Shown here piece by piece: positions 54,680 through 63,931 of a stretch of DNA of 64,000 bases. Each line of letters starts with the position of its first letter. Position 1 is the stretch's first letter. Position numbers and translations under genes: made by a program. The notes beneath the pieces were generated by a model. That model had not been told where the DNA came from and ran no database searches. It worked only from the letters and a program-made list of their open reading frames with translations. The DNA is from Bifidobacterium avesanii (GTDB lineage Bacteria > Actinomycetota > Actinomycetes > Actinomycetales > Bifidobacteriaceae): positions 62,001-126,000 of the forward strand of contig NZ_WBSN01000005.1 of NCBI RefSeq assembly GCF_009299475.1, in the 5' to 3' direction.

Positions 54680-55627
54680 TCAGGCGTGGCGGGCCATGGG
54701 GCGGACGCCGCCCACGGTTCTGGTGGCGCGGTCGCGCTCGGCCATGAGCAGACGGTTCATGGCGTCGGCGTCGGGCCGGTCCACGTCGGCCACGATCCGC
54801 CCGTCCGCGAACACGATCGCGCGGTCGGCGTAGGAGGCGGCCACCGCGTCGTGCGTGACCATGACGATCGTCTGGCCGAGTTCCCTGACGGAGCGCTTGA
54901 GGAAGGCGAGCACCTCGGCGCTGGAAACGGAGTCGAGGTTGCCGGTCGGCTCGTCGGCGAACACCAGATCCGGCTTGGTGACGAGCGCGCGGGCGATGGC
55001 GACGCGCTGCTGCTGGCCGCCGGACAGCTCGTTGGGACGGTGGTCCAGGCGCTCCCTGAGGCCGAGCGTGGTGACGAGCAGGTCGAACCACGCGCGGTCG
55101 GGCTTGGCGCCGGCGAGCGTCAGGGGCATGAGGATGTTCTGCTCGGCGGTGAACATGGGCAGCAGGTTGAAGCTCTGGAAGATGAAGCCGATCCGGTGGC
55201 GGCGCAGCAGGGTGAGCTCGTTGTCGTTCATGGCGGTGAGGTCCTTGCCGCCGAACATGATGTGCCCGCGCGTGGCCGAGTCGAGGCCGGCGAGCGTGTG
55301 CATGAGCGTGGACTTGCCGGAGCCGGAGGGGCCCATGATCGCGGTGAAACGGCCCTGCTCGAAGCGCACGTTGACGCCGCGCAGCGCGTGCACGGCCGCG
55401 TCGCCGGAGCCGTAGTCCTTGACGAGGTCGATCGCCTCGATGGCCACGGGCGCGTTCAAATCGGCCACGTGCGGGGCGGGCGCGGCCTTTGCCTGATCCA
55501 GCGGCGTCCGCGGCGGGCGGGGCGGTTCGGACGTCCGCGGCGTGCCGGCCACGGTGATTTGCACGTTGCCGTCCAACGTCGCGCCGTCGTGCATCGCTGC
55601 GTCGTTCATCATTGCGTCGTTCATCAT
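54680..55627 (-). CDS. ABC transporter ATPase, MacB/LolD type
   Basis: A 315-residue nucleotide-binding subunit. GPSGSGKST (99-107) is Walker A, FQSFNLLPMFTAEQN is the Q-loop region, LSGGQQQRVAIARAL is the signature, and LVFADEPTGNLD is Walker B. The first ~60 residues are disordered and include MMNDAMMNDA, encoded by a tandem 15-base repeat, so the true start may be any of several ATGs between 55627 and 55597. It energises the adjacent FtsX-type permease. Confidence 0.9.
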   Translation of the reverse strand: MMNDAMMNDAAMHDGATLDGNVQITVAGTPRTSEPPRPPRTPLDQAKAAPAPHVADLNAPVAIEAIDLVKDYGSGDAAVHALRGVNVRFEQGRFTAIMGPSGSGKSTLMHTLAGLDSATRGHIMFGGKDLTAMNDNELTLLRRHRIGFIFQSFNLLPMFTAEQNILMPLTLAGAKPDRAWFDLLVTTLGLRERLDHRPNELSGGQQQRVAIARALVTKPDLVFADEPTGNLDSVSSAEVLAFLKRSVRELGQTIVMVTHDAVAASYADRAIVFADGRIVADVDRPDADAMNRLLMAERDRATRTVGGVRPMARHA

Positions 55628-55770
55628 TGCGTCCTTCGTCTCGGTTCCGGGGCCTCTCCCCGCTTGCTGGTCCCCAGACTACGGGCGCGCGCCCGGCCCC
55701 GTCATGGTGCGCGGGGATGAAAATCACGCCATGCCGCCCTGCGCTCCTCATCCTTGAGGATGATGCCGCC

Positions 55771-56775
55771 TCACCGCACGGCGAGCTCGTAGGATTCCTT
55801 CTCGACGCTCACCGTGGAGGCCCACCACGCCTGCTCGACGCCGGGAAGCGTGCGGATCGACCGGTCGACGGTGCGCCACAGGGAGGCGTCGTCGTCCGCG
55901 ATCATCTCGATGAGGTAGTCGGCGCCGCCGAGCCCCACGCCGCTCATCACGTAGGTCACCTCGTCGATGTCCACGAGCGCGTCCACGTCCATCACGTGCG
56001 GCGGTCGGACGGCGAGGCCCAGGAACGCCTGACGGAAGCCGCCGAGGCGCATGGGGCTCACAGTGGCCATGATGCGCATGAGCCCGTCCTCCTCGAGGCG
56101 GCGGATGCGCCCGCGCACGGCGGTGTGGGTCACGCCGAGCCGCTCCCCCACGGTCTGGTAGCTGGCGCGGCCGTCGTCCTGCAGCGCGTTGAACGTCTCC
56201 GCGAGTCTGGGGTCCAGCGCGCGCACCGCCGCATCCGCGCCCACGTTGGCCTCGCGCTTGGTCAGCGCGCCGCAATCGGCGGGTTCCACGCCGTGCGCGC
56301 GCAGCAGCCGGTTCACCACGCTCACGTTGTGGTCGTCGAGCACGAGGCGGCCGCAGGAGAACACCTGAACGCGCGAGCAGCCGGGCAGCGTGCGCAGGTC
56401 GTGCTTGAGGAACCGGTCCATCGCCGCGTTGGAGTACACGACGGCCTCGGCGATGATGTCCGCGTCCCCCAGCGCGCACACCACGTACGTGACCTCGCGC
56501 ATGGCCTTGAGCCGGGCAAGCGCCTCGTCGCGCCGGCCGTCCACGCGCAGGCCCACGATCACCTGGCAGTAGTTGTCGAAGGCGAGCGGGTTGGCCACGG
56601 CGGTCACGCGCATTGCGCCCGATTCCGTGAGCCGCCGGTAGCGTTCGGTGGCGGCGTACACGGAGATGCCCAGCCGCTCGGCGAGCGCGGCGAGCGGCAT
56701 GCGCCCGTCGCGCTGCAGCGCGGCCACGATGGCGAGATCGGTCGCGTCCACGCCCGTTGGTTCCATGATCGGCAC
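55771..56775 (-). CDS. Tandem Lrp/AsnC family regulator
   Basis: A 334-residue protein formed by two complete Lrp units. Unit 1 starts VDATDLAIVAALQRDGRMPL with a winged helix and an AsnC ligand domain. Unit 2 starts LDPRLAETFNALQDDGRASY with the same order of domains and ends near VEQAWWASTVSVEKESYEL. Double-length Lrp proteins occur in actinobacteria. A GTG start at 56775 has GGAGG eight bases upstream and is preferred to ATG 56766. The ligand is presumably an amino acid. The ECF operon ends 48 bases to the right on the same strand and is a possible target. Confidence 0.85.
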   Translation of the reverse strand: MPIMEPTGVDATDLAIVAALQRDGRMPLAALAERLGISVYAATERYRRLTESGAMRVTAVANPLAFDNYCQVIVGLRVDGRRDEALARLKAMREVTYVVCALGDADIIAEAVVYSNAAMDRFLKHDLRTLPGCSRVQVFSCGRLVLDDHNVSVVNRLLRAHGVEPADCGALTKREANVGADAAVRALDPRLAETFNALQDDGRASYQTVGERLGVTHTAVRGRIRRLEEDGLMRIMATVSPMRLGGFRQAFLGLAVRPPHVMDVDALVDIDEVTYVMSGVGLGGADYLIEMIADDDASLWRTVDRSIRTLPGVEQAWWASTVSVEKESYELAVR

Positions 56776-56823
56776 TGCTCGGCCCTCCTTCCTTCCGACG
56801 TCTGGCATCCAACGCCCGACGGC

Positions 56824-57603
56824 CTAGACACGCGCCCATGCGGTCAGCGCCGCGAGCGCCGCGGTGAGTGCGACCGTGGCGGCGAGCAGCCCCCAGTCGG
56901 CGCCCCGCATGCGCAGGCCCACGCGCGAGGTGCGCGCGACGCCGTGCATGCCGAGCCCGCGCGAGGCCATGGCCCATCCGACGCCCTGGCTCATGCGGTA
57001 GGCGCGGATGAGCACCGCCACGATCACCGGCAGGTAGGCGCGCGCACGGGCGAGCGGCGACTTGCCGGACAGGTCGAGCCCTCGGGCGCGCTGGGCGTCC
57101 ACGACCGACTGGAAGATGCGGAAGAACACGGGGATGTACCTCAGGGACGTGGCGAGCGTGAGCCCCGCCCGGTACGGCAGCCCCAGCGCGGTGAGCCCGC
57201 GGATGAGCCTCGGCTGGCTGGTGGTGAACAGCGTGAGGAAGCACGCGAAGCCGAGCGCCGGGATGCGCAGGCCCATGACCGCCGCCATGACGAGGTTTTC
57301 GCGCGTGATCCTGAGCCATCCCCAGCGCCACAGTTCGTGTTCGCCGGACGGGTCGAAGACGGGCCAGAGCACCACGATGAGCGCGATGATGGCGGCGAGC
57401 GCCTTCCACACCCATGCGATGCGCTCGGCGGGCACATGGTCGGCGGCGAGCATCGCGTGCTCGGCCGCGAGCGCGGCGAGGATGACGAGCGGGTCGCGCC
57501 ACACGAGGCACAGCACGAGCAGCGTGAGGCTCATGAGGAATTTGACGCGCGGGTCGGCGCGGTGCAGCCAGCCGTCGCCGGGCACGTACAGGTCAGCGTC
57601 CAT
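56824..57603 (-). CDS. ecfT: ECF transporter transmembrane component EcfT
   Basis: A 259-residue membrane coupling protein. It starts VPGDGWLHRADPRVKFLMSL, typical of EcfT. The coupling helices carry the two Ala-Arg-Gly-type motifs as DAQRARGLDLSG and AMASRGLGMHG. It joins the EcfA ATPases to the substrate-binding EcfS protein. The ATG overlaps the end of the EcfA gene by 11 bases, so translation is coupled. Confidence 0.9.
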   Translation of the reverse strand: MDADLYVPGDGWLHRADPRVKFLMSLTLLVLCLVWRDPLVILAALAAEHAMLAADHVPAERIAWVWKALAAIIALIVVLWPVFDPSGEHELWRWGWLRITRENLVMAAVMGLRIPALGFACFLTLFTTSQPRLIRGLTALGLPYRAGLTLATSLRYIPVFFRIFQSVVDAQRARGLDLSGKSPLARARAYLPVIVAVLIRAYRMSQGVGWAMASRGLGMHGVARTSRVGLRMRGADWGLLAATVALTAALAALTAWARV

Positions 57604-59197
57604 CGGATCCCTCCCGTTCGGCGGCCAAGCCGCCAGCCTGACCGGCAGCTGGAACTGGACCGGCGTCCCGGCCGGCGAGCCGTCCCCATTCGACCACGCG
57701 CCCGGCGTCGAGGCGTAGCACGTGGGTGCAGTGGTCCGCGACGGCGCGCATGTCGTGGCTGATCATGATCACGGTGGTCCCCCGCCGGTTGAGCGCGTCC
57801 ACCGCGCCGAGCAGCCTCGCGGAGCGTTTGCGGTCGAGCCCGGCGGTCGGCTCGTCGAGCACCAGCACGTCGGTTCCCATGGCGAGCACCGAGGCGAGGG
57901 CCACGGCACGACGGTCGCCGTACCCGAGCGTGGCCGGGGACACGTCCGCCAGGTCGCGCAGGTCGAACAGGTCGAGCATGCGTTCCACGGCGGCGTCCAC
58001 TTCCGGGGCGGGCCGGCCGAGCGCCTTGGCCCCGAACGCGATTTCCTCGCGCGTGGAGGCGCAGAAGATCTGGTGGTCGGGGTTCTGGAACACGTATCCG
58101 ACGTGCCGGGCAAGCCCTCCGACCGTATGCCCGCGGGTGTCGAGCCCGTCCACGACCACGTTGCCGGCGGTGGGCTTGAGCAGCCCGTTCAGATGCCGGG
58201 CGAAGGTGGTCTTGCCCGATCCGTTCGCGCCGACCAGTCCCACGAACGCGCCGCGCGGGATGTCCACACTCACATCGTCGAGCGCGGCCGGGGCGCCGGC
58301 GGGCAGGCCGGCGTAGCGGTGCGTCAGATGGTCGGCGGCGACCGCCGGGGGCTCGCCGCCGGGCGAATCGGACAACGGGCTTTCGGGCGTGACGCGCAAG
58401 CGTGGCTCCGGCCCGGGCAACGCCACGCCGAGGCCCTCCAGCAGCTCCGGCTCGCGCGCGAACAGGTCCGGCCCGGCGTCGCGCACCACGCGGCCGCGGT
58501 CGAGCACGACCACGCGGTCCGCCCACTGCGCCAGATGGTCGGTGTCCTGTTCGGCCATGACGACGGTGAGGCTGCGCCCGGATGCGGCGCGCGCCCGCCG
58601 GATGCCGGACAGCGCCTTGAAGACCTCGCGTCGGCCGTCCGGGTCGAGCGCGGCGGTCGGCTCGTCGAGGATGAGGACGTCCGGCTCCCCCGCGAGCGCC
58701 GCGGCGATGGCCACGCGCTGCATCTGCCCGCCGGACAGGCTCGTCGGCACGCGGCCGCGGAAGCCGTCAAGGCCCACGAGCCGCAGCACGTCGTCGATGC
58801 GCCGGTCCATGAGCGCGGGATCCATGCCGCGCTGTTCGAGCGGAAACGCGATCTCCTCCTCCACGGACGCGCAGAACAGCTGGGATTCGGGGTCCTGCTG
58901 CACGTAGCCCACGCGCCGGGACAGGTCCGCCACGGCCGTCTCGCCGGTGCGCATGCCGGCCACGGTCACGCTTCCGGCCATGTCGCCGTCGGCGAGCTCG
59001 GGGATGATGCCGGCCAACGCCATAAGCAGCGTTGATTTGCCGGCGCCGGTGGGACCGACCACGCCGACGAACTCGCCGGGCCGGACGGTCAGGTCAACGC
59101 CGCGAAGCCCGGGGACCGGCCGGCCGCCGTCGATGATCGGCGCGTACCGCCAGCCAAGCCCCCGGGCTTCGATCAGCGCGTGCGCGGATGGGTTCAC
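57593..59197 (-). CDS. ecfA: ECF transporter fused ATPase (EcfA-EcfA')
   Basis: A 534-residue fusion of two ATPase domains. Domain 1 has GPTGAGKST, LSGGQMQRVAIA and VLILDEPTAALD, but the switch region reads VMAEQDTD without His. Domain 2 has GANGSGKTT, a weakened signature LGYGDRRAV and VLVLDEPTAGLD, with a normal ISHDM His switch. The two composite ATP sites are therefore unequal. A GTG start at 59197 overlaps the EcfS stop as GTGA, showing coupling. It powers vitamin or cofactor precursor uptake with EcfS and EcfT. Confidence 0.92.
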   Translation of the reverse strand: MNPSAHALIEARGLGWRYAPIIDGGRPVPGLRGVDLTVRPGEFVGVVGPTGAGKSTLLMALAGIIPELADGDMAGSVTVAGMRTGETAVADLSRRVGYVQQDPESQLFCASVEEEIAFPLEQRGMDPALMDRRIDDVLRLVGLDGFRGRVPTSLSGGQMQRVAIAAALAGEPDVLILDEPTAALDPDGRREVFKALSGIRRARAASGRSLTVVMAEQDTDHLAQWADRVVVLDRGRVVRDAGPDLFAREPELLEGLGVALPGPEPRLRVTPESPLSDSPGGEPPAVAADHLTHRYAGLPAGAPAALDDVSVDIPRGAFVGLVGANGSGKTTFARHLNGLLKPTAGNVVVDGLDTRGHTVGGLARHVGYVFQNPDHQIFCASTREEIAFGAKALGRPAPEVDAAVERMLDLFDLRDLADVSPATLGYGDRRAVALASVLAMGTDVLVLDEPTAGLDRKRSARLLGAVDALNRRGTTVIMISHDMRAVADHCTHVLRLDAGRVVEWGRLAGRDAGPVPAAGQAGGLAAEREGSDGR

Positions 59198-59733
59198 TCG
59201 CCCGCCTTGACGCCGAGGTTGCCGAGGCGCACCAGCGGCGGGTAGGCCTTGCGCACGGCGGCGAACAGGGCGAAGCCGATCACCAGTCCCACGGCGGCCT
59301 GCGCGGAGTTGCCGAGCACCTCGCCCAGGGCCGGGCCCCAGCCGGAGAGGATGCCGCCGGCGATGAAGTAGCCGAACACCTTCCACACGCCGGCCACCAC
59401 GGACCACAGGATCACGTCGAACGGCTTGAACCTGCGCACGGCAGCGCCCACGATGACGGCCTGCACGCCGTCGATGACGAAGGTGAAGACGGCCCACTGC
59501 GGGTAGCCGCTGATGAGGTCGCCGAGCGCCGGGCCGAGGCCGCCGATGATGCCGCCGACCCACGGGCCGAACGCGTAGGAGGCGAAGAAGATCATCGCGT
59601 CGGACAGGTTGAGGTAGCCGCGCGTGGGCGTGGGGATCTTGACGAACATGGTGACCACGGTGGTCACGGCGGTCATGATGGCGATCAGCGGAATGGTGGA
59701 GGCGGTGAGCGCCTTCTGGGTTTTGGCAGCCAT
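59194..59733 (-). CDS. ECF transporter S component
   Basis: A 179-residue, about six-segment substrate-binding membrane protein. MTAVTTVVTMFVKIPTPTRG, YLNLSDAMIFFASYAFGP and GLGPALGDLISGYPQWAVF match the ECF-type S-component family PF07155. Its substrate is a vitamin precursor or similar, not decided by sequence. AGAGAGGG lies before the ATG at 59733. It heads the S-A-T operon; no riboswitch was recognised upstream. The S-A-A'-T order suits a dedicated (group I) ECF system. Confidence 0.88.
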   Translation of the reverse strand: MAAKTQKALTASTIPLIAIMTAVTTVVTMFVKIPTPTRGYLNLSDAMIFFASYAFGPWVGGIIGGLGPALGDLISGYPQWAVFTFVIDGVQAVIVGAAVRRFKPFDVILWSVVAGVWKVFGYFIAGGILSGWGPALGEVLGNSAQAAVGLVIGFALFAAVRKAYPPLVRLGNLGVKAGE

Positions 59734-59786
59734 ATTTCCCTCTCTTCTTTCAAAACATATGACTTCGACTGCCAATATAGTACAAA

Positions 59787-59816
59787 TTGAAAGTAAACTG
59801 CGCTGTTTTCTTTCAA
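59787..59816. promoter_or_regulatory. Inverted repeat upstream of the ECF operon
   Basis: TTGAAAG (59787-59793) and CTTTCAA (59810-59816) are exact inverted repeats 16 bases apart. A third CTTTCAAAA lies at 59747-59755, near the S-component ribosome site. TATATT on the minus strand (59774-59779) could be the -10 box. This suggests an operator, regulator unknown. The rest of 59734-60043 holds nothing I recognise. Confidence 0.5.
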
Positions 59817-60043
59817 AAGATCAAAATATGGCGTGGAATGGCGAAAGGGGGTTCGCATCCTCCGCCACTCGTCGCCTGCCGTTTGCCGTCCGCCGCTTGC
59901 CGCCTCGCCGCTTACCGACACCGGCGAGACGTCCGGCCCGCGAAAGGAATGCCCCGCATCCATCACACGAACCGCAAACGAACATGTCACCGTCCGTGGA
60001 CAGCCCCGCGGCGACCGGAGACGCACGCGGCCGGCGCAAACGG

Positions 60044-60079
60044 GCGAAGGCCCCGCGACATGACACGCGGGGCCTTCGC
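60044..60079. terminator. Hairpin after metY
   Basis: GCGAAGGCCCCGCG (60044-60057) pairs exactly with CGCGGGGCCTTCGC (60066-60079) over an eight-base loop, 44 bases past the metY stop. No T-run follows. Confidence 0.65.
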
Positions 60080-60122
60080 CATGGCTGGATCAATCAATTC
60101 GGGAGAATCGGCGGGGACTGCC

Positions 60123-61439
60123 TCACTTGGCGAGGCCGGAGGCGCGGACCGCCTCGAAGCCGGCCTTGAGGTCGTCGAGGATGTCCTCGATGTTCTCGGT
60201 GCCGATGGACAGGCGGATGGTGCCCTGGTGGATGCCCTGGTCCTCGAGCTCCTCGATGGTCTCCTGGGAGTGGGTGGTGGAGGCCGGGTGGATCACGAGG
60301 GACTTCACATCAGCCACGTTGGCCAGCAGGCTGAACAGGTGCAGGTTGTCGATGAAGACGCGCGCCGCGTCCTTGCCGCCCTTGATGTCGAACGTGAAGA
60401 TAGAGCCGGCGCCGTTCGGGAAGTACTTCTCGTACAGCGCGTGGTCGCGGCGGCCCGGGATGGACGGGTGGGACACGGACTCGACCTCCGGCACGGTCTG
60501 CAGGTACTCGACGACCTTGAGCGCGTTCTGCACGTGGCGCTCGACGCGCAGGGACAGGGTCTCGGTGCCCTGCAGCAGCAGGAAGGCCGCGAACGGGGAC
60601 AGGGTGGCGCCGGTGTCGCGCAGCAGGATGGCGCGGATGCGGGTCACGAAGGCCGTGCCGCCGAGGGCCTCGTAGAAGTTGAGGCCATGGTAGGACGGAT
60701 CCGGCTCGGTGAGGGTCGGGAACTTGCCCGGCACCTCGGCCCAGTTGAACTTGCCGCCCTCGACGACGACGCCGCCCAGCGTGGTGCCGTGGCCGCCGAT
60801 GAACTTGGTGGCGGACTCCACCACGACGTCCGCGCCGTGCTCGAGCGGGCGGAACAGGTACGGGGTGGCGAAGGTGTTGTCCACGACGACCGGCAGATGG
60901 TGCTTATGGGCGATCTCGGAGATGGCCTCGAAGTCCGGCAGGTCGGCGTTCGGGTTGCCGAAGGTCTCGAAGTAGACGAGCTTGGTGTTCTCCTGGATGG
61001 CGTCCTCGAAGTTCTGCGGGACCTCCGGATCGACGAAGGTGGTGGTGATGCCGTCGCGCGGCAGGGTGTGCTTGAGCAGGTTGAAGGTGCCGCCGTAGAT
61101 GTTCTTGGAGGAGACGATGTGGTCGCCGGACTGGGTGATGTTGCGCACCGCGTACTCGACGGCCGCGGCGCCGGAGGCCACCGCGATGCCGGCGGTGCCG
61201 CCTTCGAGGGCGGCGATGCGGTCCTCGAACACGCCCTGGGTGGAGTTGGTCAGGCGGCCGTAGATGTTGCCGGGATCGGCGAGGCCAAAGCGGGCCTCGG
61301 CGTGGTCGAAGTTGTGGAAGACGTAGCTGGTGGTCGCGTAGATCGGGACCGCGCGGGAATCGGTCGCCGGGTCGGCGTGCTCCTGGCCGACGTGCAGCTG
61401 CAGGGTTTCGAAACGGTACTTCTTGTTGGCCTCGGTCAT
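60123..61439 (-). CDS. metY: O-acetylhomoserine sulfhydrylase/aminocarboxypropyltransferase
   Basis: A 438-residue PLP enzyme of the Cys/Met metabolism family that forms homocysteine or methionine from O-acetylhomoserine and a sulfur source. [17 protein letters not shown] holds the PLP-binding Lys. Typical MetY blocks are [12 protein letters not shown] at the start and HPGIPGRRDH-like [17 protein letters not shown] later. Length ~435 separates MetY from shorter MetB/MetC proteins. GAAGGAG precedes the ATG. A leader hairpin and palindrome lie upstream, and PLP synthesis genes are nearby. Confidence 0.93.
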   Translation of the reverse strand: MTEANKKYRFETLQLHVGQEHADPATDSRAVPIYATTSYVFHNFDHAEARFGLADPGNIYGRLTNSTQGVFEDRIAALEGGTAGIAVASGAAAVEYAVRNITQSGDHIVSSKNIYGGTFNLLKHTLPRDGITTTFVDPEVPQNFEDAIQENTKLVYFETFGNPNADLPDFEAISEIAHKHHLPVVVDNTFATPYLFRPLEHGADVVVESATKFIGGHGTTLGGVVVEGGKFNWAEVPGKFPTLTEPDPSYHGLNFYEALGGTAFVTRIRAILLRDTGATLSPFAAFLLLQGTETLSLRVERHVQNALKVVEYLQTVPEVESVSHPSIPGRRDHALYEKYFPNGAGSIFTFDIKGGKDAARVFIDNLHLFSLLANVADVKSLVIHPASTTHSQETIEELEDQGIHQGTIRLSIGTENIEDILDDLKAGFEAVRASGLAK

Positions 61440-61476
61440 GAGGTGCTCCTTCGTGTTGATGCGGGTACTGCTCTGT

Positions 61477-61579
61477 TCGCCACCCGCCGGCCGTGAGGCG
61501 GTTGGCGAGGTGTTGGTTATGACCCTACGGCGGGCCGCCCGCCCCGCGCAAGCCGAACGCTATCCGTGTTATCTATAGC
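61477..61579. promoter_or_regulatory. metY leader hairpin and upstream palindrome
   Basis: TCGCCACCCGCC (61477-61488) pairs with GGCGGTTGGCGA (61497-61508) with one mismatch in the transcribed leader. Upstream, GCTATCCGTGTTATCTATAGC (61559-61579) has inverted ends GCTAT/ATAGC and may be an operator. I could not fit a known SAM riboswitch. Confidence 0.4.
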
Positions 61580-61952
61580 CCCTTCAAATCCCATACGGCA
61601 GTAGGCCTGAGCACCTGTCGACAACCCGCCTTCCCGTCCGAAAAAACGCGCGACACGCCGACGCGAGCGACGGGATTGCGGTGAGCCGCCGGCCGTCCTG
61701 AACATGCGACGGAGCCTCGAGCGCTTCCACCGCCGACCGTGAACGACATTCGTCCGCGTGCAGGCGTGACAGAGTCCGCGCCGTGACAAGGACCGTGACA
61801 AAGTCCGTCCGCGCACGGTCGCGTGCATCGCACGACGGCGGAATCACGCCGATTTCACTCGGCCGTGACCATGCATGGACGGTCTACGTCACGCGCACGG
61901 TCACGCATGGTCGCGGTCCGCGCCGCATGCGCGCCGTCGCACGCCACGCATG
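61580..61952. other. Non-coding region upstream of metY
   Basis: No gene is seen. Several GTGACA/GACAAAGTCCG direct words occur at 61766-61806 and CGGTCACGCATGGTCGCGG follows at about 61898, without a clear structure. Confidence 0.4.
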
Positions 61953-62089
61953 CCCCGATCGGCCCAACCTGTGCCCCCTCGCAGCGCAAATTGGACCGAT
62001 CCGGGGATTGTGAACGCTCACGAAGCATCGAAAAACGCGCGATCGGTCCAAGCTGCCACACATGGGGCGCAGGTTGGAACGATCGCGCG
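61953..62089. repeat. Paired hairpins with GATCGGTCCAA arms
   Basis: Hairpin one: CCCCGATCGGCCCAA (61953-61967) pairs with TTGGACCGATCCGGGG (61991-62006). Hairpin two: CGCGCGATCGGTCCAA (62036-62051) pairs with TTGGAACGATCGCGCG (62074-62089), with one non-matching position. The loops (AGCTGCCACACATGGGGCGCA) resemble those at 51.6 kb. The set ends 32 bases past the pdxT stop. Confidence 0.75.
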
Positions 62090-62121
62090 TTCGGGGTTCG
62101 GATTCGGCGCGGATGCTCGGC

Positions 62122-62745
62122 CTACAGGCCGAGGAACAGCTCGTGGATGCGCGTGTCCCCGGTGAGCTCCGGGTGGAACGCCGTGGCGATGATGTTGCCC
62201 TGCCGCAGGGCCACCGGATGCCCGTCCACGCTGGTCTCCACGGTGGCGCGGGGGCCGACGGAGACCACGTACGGCCCGCGGATGAACACGAGCGGGAAGT
62301 CCGCGATGGACCCGCCGAACGAGCCGGTGCCGCTGAACGAGCCGAGCTGGCGGCCGTACGCGTTGCGGCGCACGGTGGCGTCGAGCGCCCCGAAGTAGAC
62401 GTTCGGGTCGTTGTCGAGCCGGGCGGCGAGCAGGATCATGCCGGCGCAGGTGCCGAACACGGGCTTGCCGGCGGCGATGTGCCGCACGATCGGATCGAAC
62501 AGCCCGGTGGAGCGCAGCAGCTTGCCCTGCGTGGTCGACTCGCCGCCGGGCAGGATCACCCGGTCGATCGAGTCGTCGAAGTCGGAGGCCTGGCGCAGCA
62601 GCTTCCACGGCGCGCCGAGCCGGTCGAGCATGGCGGCGTGTTCGGCGAACGCGCCCTGCACGGCGAGGATGCCGGTCACGCCGCGGCCCGCGGCCTCGGC
62701 GCCGTCCGACTCCTCCTTGTCGATGTATTCGGCTGCGACGACCAT
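62122..62745 (-). CDS. pdxT: PLP synthase glutaminase subunit
   Basis: A 207-residue class I glutaminase that delivers ammonia to PdxS. VILPGGESTTQGKLL and GTCAGMILLA with nucleophile Cys100 are present, and FHPELTGD supplies the catalytic His/Glu. The N-terminus has a ~22-residue extension before VTGILAVQGAF. GGGAG in the pdxS 3' end serves as ribosome site and only three bases separate the genes, so they are translated together. Confidence 0.95.
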   Translation of the reverse strand: MVVAAEYIDKEESDGAEAAGRGVTGILAVQGAFAEHAAMLDRLGAPWKLLRQASDFDDSIDRVILPGGESTTQGKLLRSTGLFDPIVRHIAAGKPVFGTCAGMILLAARLDNDPNVYFGALDATVRRNAYGRQLGSFSGTGSFGGSIADFPLVFIRGPYVVSVGPRATVETSVDGHPVALRQGNIIATAFHPELTGDTRIHELFLGL

Positions 62746-62748
62746 GGC

Positions 62749-63624
62749 TCACTCCCCGCGGGCGGCCATGATGGTCTGGATCTCGTCCTCGTTGATGCCC
62801 ACCATGGCCTCGCCGAGGTTGGCGGACAGCTTGGCGAGCAGGTCGGCGTCGCGCCAGTTGGCGGTGGCCTGCACGATCGCGGCCGCGCGCTTGGCCGGAT
62901 CGCCGGACTTGAAGATGCCGGAGCCCACGAACACGCCCTCGGCGCCAAGCTCCATCATGAGGGCCGCGTCGGCCGGGGTGGCCACGCCGCCGGCGGCGAA
63001 GTTGACGACGGGCAGGCGGCCGTTGTCGTGCACGTACTTGGCGAGGTCGTAGGGCACGGCGAGCTGCTTGGCCGCCTCATAGACCTCGTCGTCGCGCAGG
63101 CCCGCGAGCTCGCGGATCTGCTTGTTCATGGTGCGCATGTGGCGCACGGCCTGGATCACGTCGCCGGTGCCGGGCTCGCCCTTGGTGCGGATCATGGCCG
63201 CGCCCTCCGCGATGCGGCGCAGCGCCTCGCCGAGGTTCTTGGCGCCGCACACGAACGGCACGTCGAACTGGTTCTTGTCGATGTGGTACACGTCGTCCGC
63301 CGGAGAGAGCACCTCGGACTCGTCGATGTAGTCGATGTCGATGGCCTGCAGGATGCGCGCCTCGGCGATGTGGCCGATGCGCACCTTGGCCATGACGGGG
63401 ATGGAGACGGCCTCCTGAATGCCGCGGATCATGGCCGGGTCGCTCATGCGCGAGACGCCGCCGGCGGCGCGGATGTCCGCGGGGATGCGCTCGAGCGCCA
63501 TGACCGCGCAGGCGCCGGCGTCCTCGGCCACGCGCGCCTGCTCGGGGGTGGTGACGTCCATGATCACGCCGCCCTTGAGCATCTGCGCAAGATTCCTGTT
63601 GAGTTCCGCCCTGTTTTCAGCCAT
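62749..63624 (-). CDS. pdxS: Pyridoxal 5'-phosphate synthase lyase subunit
   Basis: A 291-residue PdxS that builds PLP from ribose 5-phosphate, glyceraldehyde 3-phosphate and ammonia. [20 protein letters not shown] and [10 protein letters not shown] (Schiff-base Lys80) are diagnostic, with RTKGEPGTG and [17 protein letters not shown] later. GAAGGGAACGG precedes the ATG. First gene of the pdxST operon. Confidence 0.96.
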   Translation of the reverse strand: MAENRAELNRNLAQMLKGGVIMDVTTPEQARVAEDAGACAVMALERIPADIRAAGGVSRMSDPAMIRGIQEAVSIPVMAKVRIGHIAEARILQAIDIDYIDESEVLSPADDVYHIDKNQFDVPFVCGAKNLGEALRRIAEGAAMIRTKGEPGTGDVIQAVRHMRTMNKQIRELAGLRDDEVYEAAKQLAVPYDLAKYVHDNGRLPVVNFAAGGVATPADAALMMELGAEGVFVGSGIFKSGDPAKRAAAIVQATANWRDADLLAKLSANLGEAMVGINEDEIQTIMAARGE

Positions 63625-63931
63625 ATCCGTTCCCTTCGTTCGCGGCCGACGCCATGAGGCTGTGAGTTTTCAGTGCATATGCTACGGGTTCGGATCGCGC
63701 GCCCGGCCTGCCGGTTCCGCGATGCGCCGTCCCTCCGCCGCCGGCCCCGGACGGCGCCTCGCGCGATTCGCACGCCGATCGCGTCGGCGGGTTTCAGTCC
63801 CCTCGCGCCCGGCCCGGATGCGTGCGGTTTTCGCAAGTCGTCCGCCGCACCACGCCACCCTCACACGGATTGTGAAGATTTCGTGACCGTGATGGCCGCG
63901 ATGGTTCGGCGTGTCGCTAAAGTCGTGACTC
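63625..63931. other. Divergent upstream region of pdxS with a nested hairpin
   Basis: GCGCCGTCC (63724-63732) pairs with GGACGGCGC (63749-63757), and the outer TCGCGCG (63695-63701) pairs with CGCGCGA (63760-63766). No known PLP-regulator site was identified. It separates pdxS from the partial gene at 63932. Confidence 0.4.

Noticed and set aside
51288-54833. An 1181-codon plus-strand open frame opposite the ABC permease gene.
   Set aside because: It is Arg/Gly/His-rich with no domain signal and lies antisense to a clear FtsX-type permease. Long antisense frames are expected at this GC.
57593-59563. The longer 656-codon frame for the fused EcfA.
   Set aside because: The first ~120 codons overlap the S-component gene in another frame. 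The GTG at 59197 overlapping its stop is the coupled start.
61440-61560. A SAM-I/SAM-IV riboswitch before metY.
   Set aside because: A GGTCAT word and a GC-rich stem are present, but the conserved junction and pseudoknot elements could not be matched.
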